From NCBI GenBank assembly GCA_022592435.1, contig JABYQS010000112.1:1-64000 (forward strand): DNA of 64,000 bases, in the 5' to 3' direction. A program made the translations under genes and the position numbers. This DNA is from Cerioporus squamosus. Taxonomy: Eukaryota > Basidiomycota > Agaricomycetes > Polyporales > Polyporaceae. The first letter of the stretch is position 1; each line of letters starts with the position of its first letter. This document shows positions 53,721-64,000 of the stretch, piece after piece. Under the pieces are notes generated by a model. It ran no database searches, had not been told where the DNA came from, and saw only the letters and a program-made list of their open reading frames with translations.

Positions 53721-55022
53721 CTAAAGTATAGGAACGACGAAGGTTCCGGAACCCTGTCTAGGGACAACGGGTGCCGTAGGCCGAGAGAAATGTAGGTTAC
53801 TCCTCCGCTTTCTGGACTGAACCGCCGCCACGAGCCTGTCCAACGCCGGACGGTCGGCAGCTTCGAACCTCTCGCCGTACGTGCCGCGATCGTATCCGAA
53901 GCCAGTCAACGACTTCTCGTACGTCAACCTCATTTGAGAGGATCGGTCCATACTGTCCAGCCCCCACTTCGTGCGCAACGTAACCTCCAGGTCGACCAGT
54001 GCCTGGAGCTCCTCGTTGAAACGGTCGCAAACCTCTGCCCAGGTGCGATCAGGCGCGTCGAGACCGTCGCCAAAATGCATGGGGCACGAGTCAAGCACCA
54101 AGGAGGTGAGGGTATGGCGGTGGCGAGCGATGAAGTCCTCGACCCGCCGTGCGTTGGTGAATGTGATGCCGCCCAGCGCGAGGTGTTGCAGCGCGGGGTA
54201 GAAGAGGCCGCCGAAATCGACGTGTGGCATCCGCCCGACCGGCTGGTCGCTGGTGATCGAGAGCGACGTGAGCTGCCCCTGCGGCGGGCCAAGTAGACGA
54301 ATTGGGACGATCTCCTGCCACATCCACTCCCAGAGCTCCTCCGCGTTCTGACCTGGCGCGTGCAGGTTGGTGATTCCGTGCACCGAAACGCTGAGCTGCT
54401 CGACCTTCTCCAGGAGCCGCGCAAACCCTGCCTCCTCATAAGAAGCGAAGGGGAAGGGTATGAGGTTCCGGAGCGTCAGGGTACGAATGTGCGGCAGGTC
54501 CGTGTTCCGGGCGAGGGATTGCATGATCACGGACTGCAGGAAGAGATGCTGGGCGAGCTCCTCCTCAGCTTGTCCTGCTGCGTTCCGCCTGTACAGGATC
54601 CGCGGGCAAAAGTTGATATCGAGAGCGGAGAGCGTTGGAAACCTGTGTAGCTGGCAGAAGACCGAGACAAGGGTGGCTTGCGTCGTGAGCTGCAGACCGC
54701 GGTTCGCTACAACCCCGACGTCAGTGGAGGCAAAACATCGCAAGAAGAGGAGAACCATACCTCTCGACTCATCTTGAACGTCCATCCAGCGGAACACTAC
54801 TGACTGCACATGTCGAGCCAGGTCATCACACTCCATGAGCGACTTCAGCCCGGACGCGCTGTCGAGCTGGTTGGTCACATATGCTGCGCGGAACGCTCGG
54901 GATGTCGCAAGAGCGCAGAAAGTGCGGTCGACCATTCGGAGGTTGCGGAGTGTATGTTGACAGGCAACATTGTCTACAACGAGCTCGAGGAGCTCGGTAG
55001 GACAGTGGTGGATAGACATCAA
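53721..55022 (-). CDS. F-box-type / LRR-like protein
   Basis: MMSIHHCPTELLELVVDNVA with TLRNLRMVDRTFCALATSRA is the short divergent F-box-like start common in mushrooms. The rest has irregular leucine-rich strands (IRTLTLRNLIPFPF, LSVSVHGITNLH, LTSLSITSDQPVG, LQHLALGGITFTNA, LTSLVLDSC) up to FVVPIL. A 54-base canonical intron (GTATGG...GTAG) lies within the open frame at about 54762-54709; its length is a multiple of three, so spliced (415 residues) and unspliced (433) forms would both be translatable. Probable SCF substrate receptor; target unknown. A TATATAA element precedes it. Confidence 0.8.
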   Translation of the reverse strand: MMSIHHCPTELLELVVDNVACQHTLRNLRMVDRTFCALATSRAFRAAYVTNQLDSASGLKSLMECDDLARHVQSVVFRWMDVQDESRGMVLLFLRCFASTDVGVVANRGLQLTTQATLVSVFCQLHRFPTLSALDINFCPRILYRRNAAGQAEEELAQHLFLQSVIMQSLARNTDLPHIRTLTLRNLIPFPFASYEEAGFARLLEKVEQLSVSVHGITNLHAPGQNAEELWEWMWQEIVPIRLLGPPQGQLTSLSITSDQPVGRMPHVDFGGLFYPALQHLALGGITFTNARRVEDFIARHRHTLTSLVLDSCPMHFGDGLDAPDRTWAEVCDRFNEELQALVDLEVTLRTKWGLDSMDRSSQMRLTYEKSLTGFGYDRGTYGERFEAADRPALDRLVAAVQSRKRRSNLHFSRPTAPVVPRQGSGTFVVPIL

Positions 55023-55100
55023 GGAGTCGACAATATGCGCTGGCAGTGGGCACCAACTTTGAGACGGGACGCCGATGCGGGCGCCGTATCAGACCCCTGT

Positions 55101-55107
55101 TTATATA
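55101..55107 (-). promoter_or_regulatory. TATA box of the F-box-type gene
   Basis: TATATAA in minus orientation, 79-85 bases upstream of the ATG at 55022. Confidence 0.6.
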
Positions 55108-55823
55108 ACCCTGTGGTTGAGGCTTATCGTGGAACAAGCGATATCAGCCGTACACAGCAAGGGTTGCATATCTGAGTAGCGAATGAAGAGCTTAAGAGAG
55201 TTGGCCTGCTGATCTAAGGATAATCACTGGAGATCCCGGCACCGTGATGGGAACGAAACGGAGGAATTCCCTCCTTATCGCCCATGAACGAGAGGCGAAG
55301 TCGACAAAACATTGACAAAACACGCACCTTGTATTCCCGCCGTGGTGGCGGGAGCCGCGCGCAGTCCGCATCCGTGGCGTAATGATGGGGGGGAGAACAT
55401 GGGGGCCAACTTGATCCACGCTGAGTCGGAGCGCCCAGAACTACCCGAGGGTGCAAGACCTGGATTTCCGTGTCGTATCGGTATAGCAATCATACAAGTC
55501 AAAGGGATGTTGTCGTAGAAGGGTACGTAGGGGAGCATAATATGTAATAGAGCGCGCGTTCCGAGTCGTCGTCGTCAGGAGGGAGGGTAAAGAAAGTCAT
55601 GCTGGTCTAGCCCAAGGAAAACCCGCCGTAACCGGCCGTACTAGAAGTCGGAGCAGGAGCAAGAACATGAAAAGGATGGACCTCCGAAAGCGCGAAGTAG
55701 CTCAAGGTGAACGTGTGGCGATATAGCAGCAGTATATACTACGATGCGATTAGTGGAGAGACCGAGAAACAAAGCCAAAAACACACAGAGAAACGGAGAC
55801 GGCTGCCCGGGGCAAAGCGATTG
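55108..55823. other. Intergenic, nothing recognised
   Basis: Upstream region of the F-box-type gene and 3' flank of the kinase gene. No supported coding sequence. Confidence 0.45.
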
Positions 55824-58800
55824 TCATAACTTTAACTCCGTCAGCACTCGGCGGGCCAGCATGTGATACTGCCAGCCATCGCCGCTCAATCTTCGGAACT
55901 GGATGCCATGAAGAGGCAACCAGGGCACCTGTCAAAGTGGATCAGACGTGGACGTATGTAGGAGGATGTCACGGCAACCAACCTTCACAACATTGATTTC
56001 GAATCGCACAGCGAGGGAGTTGGCGCCAATGCTCTCAAAGACATTGGGATTCACCTCTCCGGTTGGTAATGGCGATGTTGGAGTCTGCTGAGGACTGGCC
56101 GGTGCGAAGTCGCGGGGTATAGGCGGCAATGTCTTGCCGTTCGCAGGCGACTGCGACCGAGCAGATGACTCTTCGGGTAGAGTCCCCGCCAAGTTTTCCA
56201 AGGTGCCAGATTGAGCTGCTTCGACAGTGGCCGTGTGTGCATTGGAGGAGACGTGGAAGAACGACGACGACGCACTGCTGGCGGAGGTACTGAGCGTAGT
56301 GGCGCCGGAGGGGCGGCTGGGCAGTTCCTTATCCTTGGAAGACTCCCGGTCCTTGCTCCTCATGCCAAAGGAACGTTTCGAGGCCTTCTTCGTGATGGAG
56401 CGTTGCTTGTCATCGTAGGAACCGGTGGACGGGCGCTTTTGATGATATCCAGACGCCGGAGGCTGGATAGACGAGACGTCGATAGAGGGCATGTGGATGC
56501 ATTCGAAGCCTGTCTTCGTCTCCCGATACTGCACTTGCATGCGGTCAAGGACTCGCTTAATGTCCGTCTTGATGACCTGAGGCGGTTTTGTCGACGTCGT
56601 CGCAACACTGATGACAGGAGTAAGAACGAGAATACCCAAGCAAATTGATAGAGGGCTCACCTGAAGAGACCCTTGAGGAAGACAGGCTTGAACTCCTTGT
56701 CGTCTCCCGGAGACTCCTCATCCCTGCTCATGTCGCCTGCACCATTCTCAGCTGGAAGCTCGTCATTCTCCTGATGCTCAGCATGTTCGTCCTCCTCTTC
56801 CGTCCGCCCAAACAATCTCTCTCCCAGCGGCTTCGAGGGGTTATAGGTCCCTCCTGTCGACGGTCTGCGATGGCGTCCGATCGTGCCCCCAACACCAGAC
56901 AGTAGCGCAGCACCAGTGCTGCTTCTCCGCTCGTGGCGTGCGGAGCGTCCCTGAGGGTCGAGAATAGTCGCAGCACGGCGGTGTATCGAGCCCACTGGCT
57001 GGCTCTGACTTTGCGTGATGGTACCCGCGCCCTCCTGTGCAGCCTTTTCGTCAGCAGCGGAGAACTGCACGCCATTCCTCTGGGCCTCCTTCTCCTGGGC
57101 CTCACCCTCCCCAGACGGCCGAGGGGAGAAGCTGTTGAGGATACTCCCACGTTTCGTCGGGGTTCCCATCCGTCGGGAGTCGTCGCCGCGGCCACCCAGA
57201 ATGCTGCCAAACTTGCGCACCAGCGTCGCGCCCGCCGCCAGCACAAGTGGCGTGCGCGGCTCTTCCTCGCTCTCCCGCTTCTCGTTCTCAGGTGGCGCCT
57301 CCATCTTCTCCGCAAATGTGCCGAGTTCGGGGCCGGCCGTACGCGGCGGCTCGAGGACGTCCCTGCGCGGCCGCAGTGTTCCGTGCTCACTGGCCTCTTC
57401 CGTACCGCCCAATCCGAACATGCCATGCCACCCGCGAACGCTCGGCCGCTGGCTGAGGCTGTGGCTGCGGCGATGCGCCGTGTTGGCAGGCTCGCGGGGC
57501 ATGGACATGGACATGGACAAGCGGGCAGGGGACGCCGCGACCGTCTTCGGCAATGTAGGGGACTGGGAACCCTTGGGAGGCGCGAGCGCTGCATCGCGCG
57601 CACGGGGCTGAGGGAAGGTCGAGGTCGTCGGGGAAGGGGTAGCAGGGGTAACATCGTATGACATGCCAGAGTAGTGAGACGTCTCAGGAGCAGGAAGGCG
57701 GGGAAGAGGCATGCTGTAGTCAGGCTTGCCCGTGATGGGTGGATCACGCTTGCGGACGCTGGGTTGTGACAGCTGCTTGGCGGAAGTTGGGGGAAGTACG
57801 GGGGCATCGGAGGAGAGGGCATCCGGCCGGGAGCTGGACTCCAGCGAAAGCTGGGAGCTGGCGAAATGACCAGGACCGTAGACCTTCTCGCGCTCCATCT
57901 TCTCGCGAACCAAGAAGTAGATGGAGATAAGAGGATGGAATCCATACGTGGGGTCTGGTGGCTCCCGCGAGGATTCGAGCAGGGACGAGTTCGACAAGTG
58001 GGATTGCGAGCCCGGGGGAGAATGGGCAAGCGGGGTGGTAGGCGGTGATGACGACGGGGAGAACAGCTTGCGACGGTAGAAATCGAAGCCGGAGAAGCGT
58101 TTATTCTTCTTCGACGGAGACTGGTCGACCCTCGTGGTGGACGTCGAGAAACTGCCGTCATGCGAGATGGCAAGGGAGGAGTTAGAGAACGACTCGCCCC
58201 AGCGTACGTGCCCGTTACGCCCATTCGACATTCGTTTGCGTTCCCAGTGCTGCACTGCACGATAATACCCATCGGACTCCAGCACTTCGATCAGCTTCTG
58301 CTCGATCTCCTCGTCAGTACCAAACTCGAACCCCTTCATGCTCTTGATAACATTCCGATCAAGCTCGTCGGCGCGCAGTGGTTCGCGATGCACGAGGTGG
58401 GAGTCGGGCGGACCCCGGTACCCACGGACCATCCATGGGTGGCTCAGGACCTCCGACAGTGGCGCGCGAGCTGCGGGGTTGGTAACGAGCATGCGCGTGA
58501 GGAGATGCTTGCATTCTGCACAGCAAGCTTAGAGGATACGCGCAAGGCAATACGCTAACACTCACCTGCGCTCAGCCAGACGGGATATTCCACCAGCCCC
58601 CGCTTGATCTTTGCATGCAGCGCAGGCATGCTCTGATCATCAAATGGCACCTTCCCGCACACCAGGACATACAGCACCACTCCGAAACTCCACACATCAA
58701 CCTCGGGACCTGTATAGACCTTGGCGTTCAGCAGCTCGGGCGCGGCGAAGTAAAGTGAGCCGCAGAAGGTCGACAGATGGTCGACAGGGTTGTAGAGATT

Positions 58801-59912
58801 CGAGAGACCGAAATCGATGATCTTAATGTTTCCCGAGTGCGAGATGAGGATGTTCTCGATCTTCAAGTCTGAGGGCGTCTGCGTCAGCGGGGCCCCACAA
58901 TCGACGGCAGGGGTACTCACCTCGGTGCACGACGTTGTTCTTGTGGCAGTAATCCAGCGCACTTCCAATTTGTCGTGCGAACTTGCGCGCGACACGCTCT
59001 CGCAGTCGCCCATGGCTGATGATGTAGTCGAGCATCTGCCCTCCGCTGACGTATTCGAACACCATGTAGTAATGGTGCTGGTGGACGATCATCTCGCGCA
59101 TCCCGCAGATGTAGGGGTGATGGAGCAGCATCGACAACGCAGCCTCACGGAGCGTGCGTATCTCCTTCGAGGCGTCCTTCGACGCCTGCTTCGCCGCCGC
59201 ATCGGACGTGGGCGCCGCAGCGGCAGCTGGGTTAGGGACGACTCGGGGGAGAATTTTGACCGCAAGCTACGTTCGAGGTCACGACCCCGGACAGAGTGCA
59301 TGCAGAACGACGGCTGCTCACCTTCTCGCCCGTGATGTTGTGATGTGCGAGCTTCACCTTCCCCATGCTCCCCGCGCCCAACGTCTTGCTCAGCGTGTAG
59401 TCTCCAAGTATCCGTGTTCCGCCGCGTGACTTGCTCGATGAACTACCCTCCGGGCGTCCGTGGCGTCCCTCGTCGTATCTTTGATCGCGTTCGCCGTTCG
59501 TGGGTGGGGCATAGGCCTGAGGTGGCATCGACACCGGCCGCGGTCTCTGCGACGCCGATGACGCCCTCGCCTGTGGTTGAGCATATCGCTCTGTCCTGTC
59601 GGCACGGTCCATGGCGGGTTTCTGTCGTCCCTTGTCTGTTAGATCCGGTGTCTGCGCTGCAATGGGTTTCTGGGTAATAGGCACGTCGTATTCGGGGCCG
59701 GCGACCATGCCCCCGTGGGTCGGAGTGGAGAGGCCTTCTTGGGTCACAGGAGTGCTCAGCCCGGTAGGGTATGCGTCCATAAACCCGCTGAGCGGTCGGC
59801 GACGACGAGTTGGACGACGTGGGGGACTCTGTGCACGACGGCGGTGGTAGTTGATGGCAAGAAGTTGAAGCGCTCGGGCGCGGGCAATGCGCGGATGATT
59901 ACTTTCGATCAT
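55824..59912 (-). CDS. KIN1: KIN1/KIN2 (MARK/Par-1 type) Ser/Thr kinase with KA1 domain
   Basis: The N-terminal tail ([10 protein letters not shown]..., alternative ATG at 59780) is disordered. Kinase elements: Gly loop [16 protein letters not shown]-type lysine in LAVKILP, HRDLKIEN split by an intron after VVHR, DFG in IIDFGLSNL, activation loop [16 protein letters not shown] with the Thr usually phosphorylated by LKB1-type kinases, and [31 protein letters not shown] and a UBA-like segment ([20 protein letters not shown]) follow. A roughly 600-residue Ser/Pro-rich region leads to the KA1 domain: [12 protein letters not shown], intron, [20 protein letters not shown] and [11 protein letters not shown] at the end. 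These kinases act at the cell cortex in polarity, exocytosis and septation. All catalytic residues are present. Confidence 0.93.
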
Positions 59913-60730
59913 TCCGGACTTGGACTCATCAATAGATACGCGAAGTTCAAGTAGTATACATCGGCGTCGCTACTTTACGCGAACAAGGCGACGTCGACGA
60001 TAGGATGCTGCAAGTCTAGCCTACGAAAGATCGCAAGACAGCCAAGGTGGGATGGACGAGTAATCAACTGCAACCGAGGTGACAGATGAGTGGCAGAACC
60101 AAACTCCGAAATCCGCCCACGAGACAATGTAAGTACCCTGGAAAGCCCTGGCAGCATCTGCGTTGATAACTACCTCCAAAACGTACAACTTCACGAGTTG
60201 TACATGAACGCAGCAAGGAAGGAGTATAGACTGTGTAAGTCGAGCGTAAGTCGGTGATAAGAAGCATGCATGACGCACTCACCAGGGCATGTGTACGTGT
60301 CACTCGCTCTTCGTATCCTTTGCTGGGAGCCACTTCACCGGATGACGTCTGTACGCCGGCCACGGTGGTATAACAGCCTTATCAAGCGAACGGTCAGAAC
60401 CATTAGGGACCAAGAGGGTCTTGACTATGCAATGGAACCCATCTACTCATACTGCGGGCGAGGCTCACGAGTTATAGGATTCACGGACTGCGTAACGAGT
60501 GTCTGCCGTCACTCTACGCCGACCAAGGGGGGTGAAGACCTGTCAGGCAGCTACTGACGGAGAGAACCGTAGCCTTTGCCCATCCTGCCTCGTCCTGCAA
60601 TTCCCCTAAGTTCACATCGGCTACATGACAGCCCTTGCAAAGCTGCCGCGCGGCCTGCACATCCCTGTGTGTAGTCTCCGTGAAGGATGCGAAAAATGGC
60701 ATGGTGCTCGCAGAACAGTAGGAGCTGACA
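59913..60730. other. Intergenic, no gene recognised
   Basis: Upstream region of the kinase and 3' flank of the SPC1-like gene. A tRNA B-box-like GGTTCGAATC at about 60736 has no matching stem and was rejected as a tRNA. Confidence 0.45.
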
Positions 60731-61074
60731 TCAAGGTTCGAATCTCGTGCACTCAACCTCCCTGCGAACCTCGTGTGCATGGAAAGGTAGGGGAAGGCAT
60801 GGCAGGGTGATCCATGTCTGAGAAAGAGACATTCGCCACGCGGAAACGGGAGTACTCACCGCACTCAATACTACGACGAACAGTGCAAACACTCCGAAGA
60901 GTACACGGAGTGACTGGGACACAAATCCCGCCAGGAAGGATACGACCTACAGAAACGGTTAGACCCCAGTGTTACAGAGACAAAGGATGGACGTACTGTA
61001 GCAGCAATCAAAGTGTTCCTTGTGATCTGCTCTACAAGTTTCTGACCCTCGAAGTCCTGCAGTGTCAATGTCAT
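60731..61074 (-). CDS. SPC1: Signal peptidase complex subunit 1-like protein
   Basis: Exons 61074-60997 and 60946-60860 give MTLTLQDFEGQKLVEQITRN, TLIAAT, VVSFLAGFVSQSLRV and LFGVFALFVVVLSA. DFEGQKLVEQI and the two hydrophobic segments are the signature of SPC1/SPCS1 (PF06645-type), a non-catalytic two-helix ER membrane subunit of signal peptidase. The family normally continues VPPWPxYxxxPxxWL. I could not find that exon: every continuation I tried reaches the TGA at 60731 with an unrelated peptide. Either the last exon is missed or the gene is damaged at its 3' end. Confidence 0.6.
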
Positions 61075-61477
61075 GGCCAGGTCATGAATATGATCGCATA
61101 GGTGGCACGGCGAGCGCGTGAAGAATACGAACAATCTTTCCCTCGAGGTACTTCTGCAGGATGTCCCCCATTCGTGGTTATCTTTGAAGGTGTAAATTCA
61201 GGGATAGTTGAATTAGGAGGATGGTTCAGTATGCGTACGAAGACGTCGCGCGACGGCGTCGACGCGGACCCCGCTTGGGCCACGTCGTGAGCGCTTCCGC
61301 TCGGCAAACCCCGTTCTACCGTCAATCCTGGCGCTCCCGTCGAACTTGTCCTCCAACCACCATGTCGCGCGTTCTGTGTCACTTCGTCGCGAACTTGACA
61401 GAACGATTCGCTGCTAAGCTACTTCTTACTACGCGTTGTGCTCCGTACGTCGACGGTAATCCGACCACCGAGTCCTC

Positions 61478-61711
61478 TTGGAGCGCCCGAATCGCGCACG
61501 CTGCCACTGGCATCCGTTGACGACGGACGCGGACTTAGAAGCCATGCGCAACCCACATCACACGCTCATAGGTGAGCCAGCATATCTATTTGAAGAAGTA
61601 AAGGCTCAGCAATACGAGAGCTTTTCTCCAGTATTAGCAGAAGCCTGGGTACGAGGCCGAGTCGTTCCGCCGGAATCCGACGCATATACGACTGCAGAAG
61701 AGTTCGCTTGA
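61478..61711 (+). CDS. Short hypothetical coding fragment
   Basis: The frame reads MRNPHHTLIGEPAYLFEEVK, AQQYESFSPVLAEAWVRGR, VVPPESDAYTTAEEFA and stops. Composition looks coding, but there is no recognised family. The start is unsure (M near 61544 within the frame) and upstream frames are not joined convincingly. It may be a remnant. Confidence 0.3.
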   Translation: MERPNRARCHWHPLTTDADLEAMRNPHHTLIGEPAYLFEEVKAQQYESFSPVLAEAWVRGRVVPPESDAYTTAEEFA

Positions 61712-61780
61712 CTGCGACTGCTCAATCATGTCGCTCCACGTTTTCGTATATGCTGGTTGTGATTGGTGTGACTTGTGATC

Positions 61781-62000
61781 CTCTTGCTGGTGAGTAAACC
61801 GCATATATGCACCTTGCAGTCAGCAAACCCGCTGAAGCTCGTAAAGTTCCATGCGCGGCGCGCACTCCAACGGTCATACTCAGCATGTTATCCTCGCGAG
61901 TGAGTACACCGTATATATGTTATAAGCTATGTCGTTGACAGTCCCCGCCAAAGTTCGTCAGAGCTCTGCGCGGCGCGTACGCCAGCGGGTATACTCCATG
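61781..62000 (+). repeat. Diverged tandem duplication, about 110-bp unit
   Basis: GTGAGTAAACCGCATATATG at 61790 and GTGAGTACACCGTATATATG at 61900 head two units. Each ends with a GCGCGGCGCG block and ATACTC near the end. The units are about 110 bases apart and align with scattered differences. Confidence 0.6.
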
Positions 62001-64000
62001 CGGACCCCCCAGACGAGGCGTCCAGGATCCCCAAGCGAATACGACTCAAGGTCATGTCGAAGACATATATTGATTGCGTAATAGGATGCATTCGACCGAG
62101 TTGTCACTACCGCCGATGAGATCACACAGGACGCAGGCCCGTACATATTTCCTCGCTACTAGATACATCGACGAACTTTCGTGGCACTCTAGCAGGCAGC
62201 AAGTTCGGCGCCTTCTGGTATCGGACACCATCCGTTCCATCTCCACACCATCTTGAATAAATTCGACCTCGGAGAAGTGCGCGCACTCCTGCTACTGCTA
62301 CTATCCTGTATCCGGTCGTCAAGCTCACAAGCTAAGTGAAACAGACGAGAAGCCGATCTACAATCAGGTATCGATGTTCGGTCTGCGTTTCAGAGTATCA
62401 AGGTATTCGGTATAGGTATGTACGCGGGTGGTGTGGCATTCCGGCGATATGAGCACGCCTGACGCGCCTCCCAGGTCCCAATCGCATCGTGCACCCACAA
62501 CTTTATGTTGACAACACCCCTTGGGCCCCAGCCCGGCTGCAATGTAGCCATATATTCCCAAACTTGGAAACGACGCATAGGGAACAACACTCACCCGTCG
62601 GTCTCAACATATTGTCTCGTAGGTCGTGTACCTTTGTACTTCGACTTCACTCATTTGCTGATGCTGTCCGTCTAGATTCGTCGATGCTGCGAATGCCAGA
62701 GATCGCAACCTGGCGAGCGGTGGCATGCATTGGATGCCACGATGACTGCGTCCGCCTCATATGCATGGTCTTTCCTCAGGCGGCCATCAAGGGTCACTGG
62801 GTCATGACAAGACCAGCGAGTTGAAACAGACCGCTGCCTGCGAAGCGGCGTTCGGTCTATATCAAGTAACGCCATGCCAGCGTTCAACATTCAGCATATG
62901 CATGTGCAATATGCTTCCTTGCGACCCAAAGAAAATGTCAGTGGGGCAGCTCTTTTTGCGCTTCGACTTCAAGCTCAAGCTCAAGCTTCTGGCGCCGCGA
63001 GCCTCGAGATCCTCTCAGGTGCTCCCCGGAGTCCCCATCTTTGTAGGCCAGCCAGGTCTGGGCACACTTAACTCTGAGGAGATGGTCCAGGCCAAGTCAA
63101 GAGACATGCATGTGGCATGATGTCAATGAATATATGCAACCGCCGGCCCATCGCAGACCAAGATCTAGCTCCAATAGCTTGAGCTCGTACATGTTTCGTG
63201 AGTTCAGCATGGGGATCTCCTGATTCGACCAACCTCCTTGCTCACTCGGATACATAGAGCTCCATTTAACTTCCAGTTCTCAAGGCGCGATTGCGAGAGA
63301 GCGAAGAGGGTTCGGTCGACGTCAGCAGGGCACGGTGGCCGCCAAGAAATGGGATCGTTTCCGAAGATATCGGCATAAAACGCGCGCCCGATCGCCTTAA
63401 CCTGGCTGATGGCACGCACACCTGTGGCACACCGGCGGCATATCCATCCGACCTTCTAGTCGCTGCCACTCTTTCCGAAGGTTAGAGGCAAACTGTGCCG
63501 CGAAATGGTTATAACTAGAGAAGGGTGGACTTGGGCAGATCAGTGACTCGCTAAGAATATGCACTGAGACTAGGTAGAAACTGTGTACATGTAGAATGCT
63601 GGTGTGAGCTGACAGTAGAGCTCAGGAGAGGCCCGATCAGCCCAAATTCAGACGTATCCGAGTCGGCCTCCCGCGAACTCGACACGACTTGAACTTGTTC
63701 GTCAACCACAACCTCCCTTCAGAATTATTTCCCTCCGTCTGGCTCGGCGGGTCCGTTCGCCAATCTCGCATCTAGATCAGCACTCAGGAGCTCAGGGCTT
63801 CAAGCGCGTGCATTATAAGTGCATCTGACACACCCTCCGACCCCGAGCTCTCGACAGTGTCACCGCTACTCTGAACTTGAACCAGGTGGCCATCGACATC
63901 TGCGGTCCGCCCCTTCTTGCCAGCCACACCCGCGACGCTTGGATACTTCTACTTCTGACTGCACCGCGAGGCAGTGTGACTGCACAGGTCAAAGTCCCCA
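62001..64000. other. No gene recognised
   Basis: Only frames below 120 codons, without motif or splice continuity. A gene running off the right edge cannot be excluded. Confidence 0.45.

Noticed and set aside
57015..57661. Plus-strand frames of about 200-240 codons over the kinase gene
   Set aside because: Shadows of the Ser/Pro-rich linker of the KIN1-type kinase.
60725..60760. tRNA B-box-like GGTTCGAATC
   Set aside because: The flanking five bases cannot pair into a T stem and no A box or acceptor stem was found.
1..64000. CRISPR arrays, bacterial operons, rRNA
   Set aside because: No regularly spaced repeats, no Shine-Dalgarno organisation and no rRNA-like conserved blocks; the gene structure is fungal.

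Overview
The window is nuclear DNA of a filamentous basidiomycete, most likely an Agaricomycete. The evidence is dense genes on both strands split by many 45-80 base introns (mostly GTRNGY...YAG), GC-rich coding sequence, and families typical of the class: DUF6535 membrane proteins, UstYa-like (DUF3328) proteins, F-box/LRR-like proteins, a Tnp2-type CACTA transposase and short low-complexity membrane proteins. I saw no tRNA, rRNA, CRISPR array or bacterial signal. Gene models below were spliced by hand from splice sites and reading phase, so terminal exons are the least certain parts.

Layout. 0-12 kb: a secreted protein (2249-4055), an 81-residue membrane protein (5270-5635), a long coiled-coil protein ending in an HPD-containing domain (6571-8505) and a four-exon unknown (10679-11592). 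12-19 kb: an F-box protein, a DUF6535 gene carrying one in-frame TGA, and a single-pass Ser/Thr-rich membrane protein, the last two tail to tail. 19.8-25.5 kb: an oxidoreductase-rich island with two UstYa-like genes, a frameshifted membrane-protein gene between them, and a Rieske iron-sulfur domain fused to a ferritin-like DUF455 domain. 26-34.6 kb: a ricin-B-lectin-like protein, SUMO, ATG22 (with a 1.34 kb intron), a small probably mitochondrial protein and a short-chain dehydrogenase (SDR).

35-46.6 kb is a mobile-element zone: a heterokaryon-incompatibility (HET) relic beside a MITE-like inverted-repeat pair, an apparently intact Tnp2/CACTA transposase with three unknown companion genes, repeated blocks and a perfect 16-bp hairpin. 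47-53.7 kb holds a duplicated module: a small unknown gene followed by a 2-oxoglutarate/Fe(II) oxygenase; in the second copy the small gene is intact but the oxygenase is reduced to a relic. A second SDR, paralogous to the first, lies between the copies. 53.7-61 kb: a second F-box-type protein, a complete KIN1/MARK kinase with KA1 domain, and a signal-peptidase-complex subunit 1-like gene. The last 3 kb has little recognisable coding content.

Housekeeping genes (SUMO, ATG22, KIN1, SPC1-like) mark the conserved backbone. The accessory parts are the oxidoreductase island, the CACTA zone and the duplicated oxygenase module.
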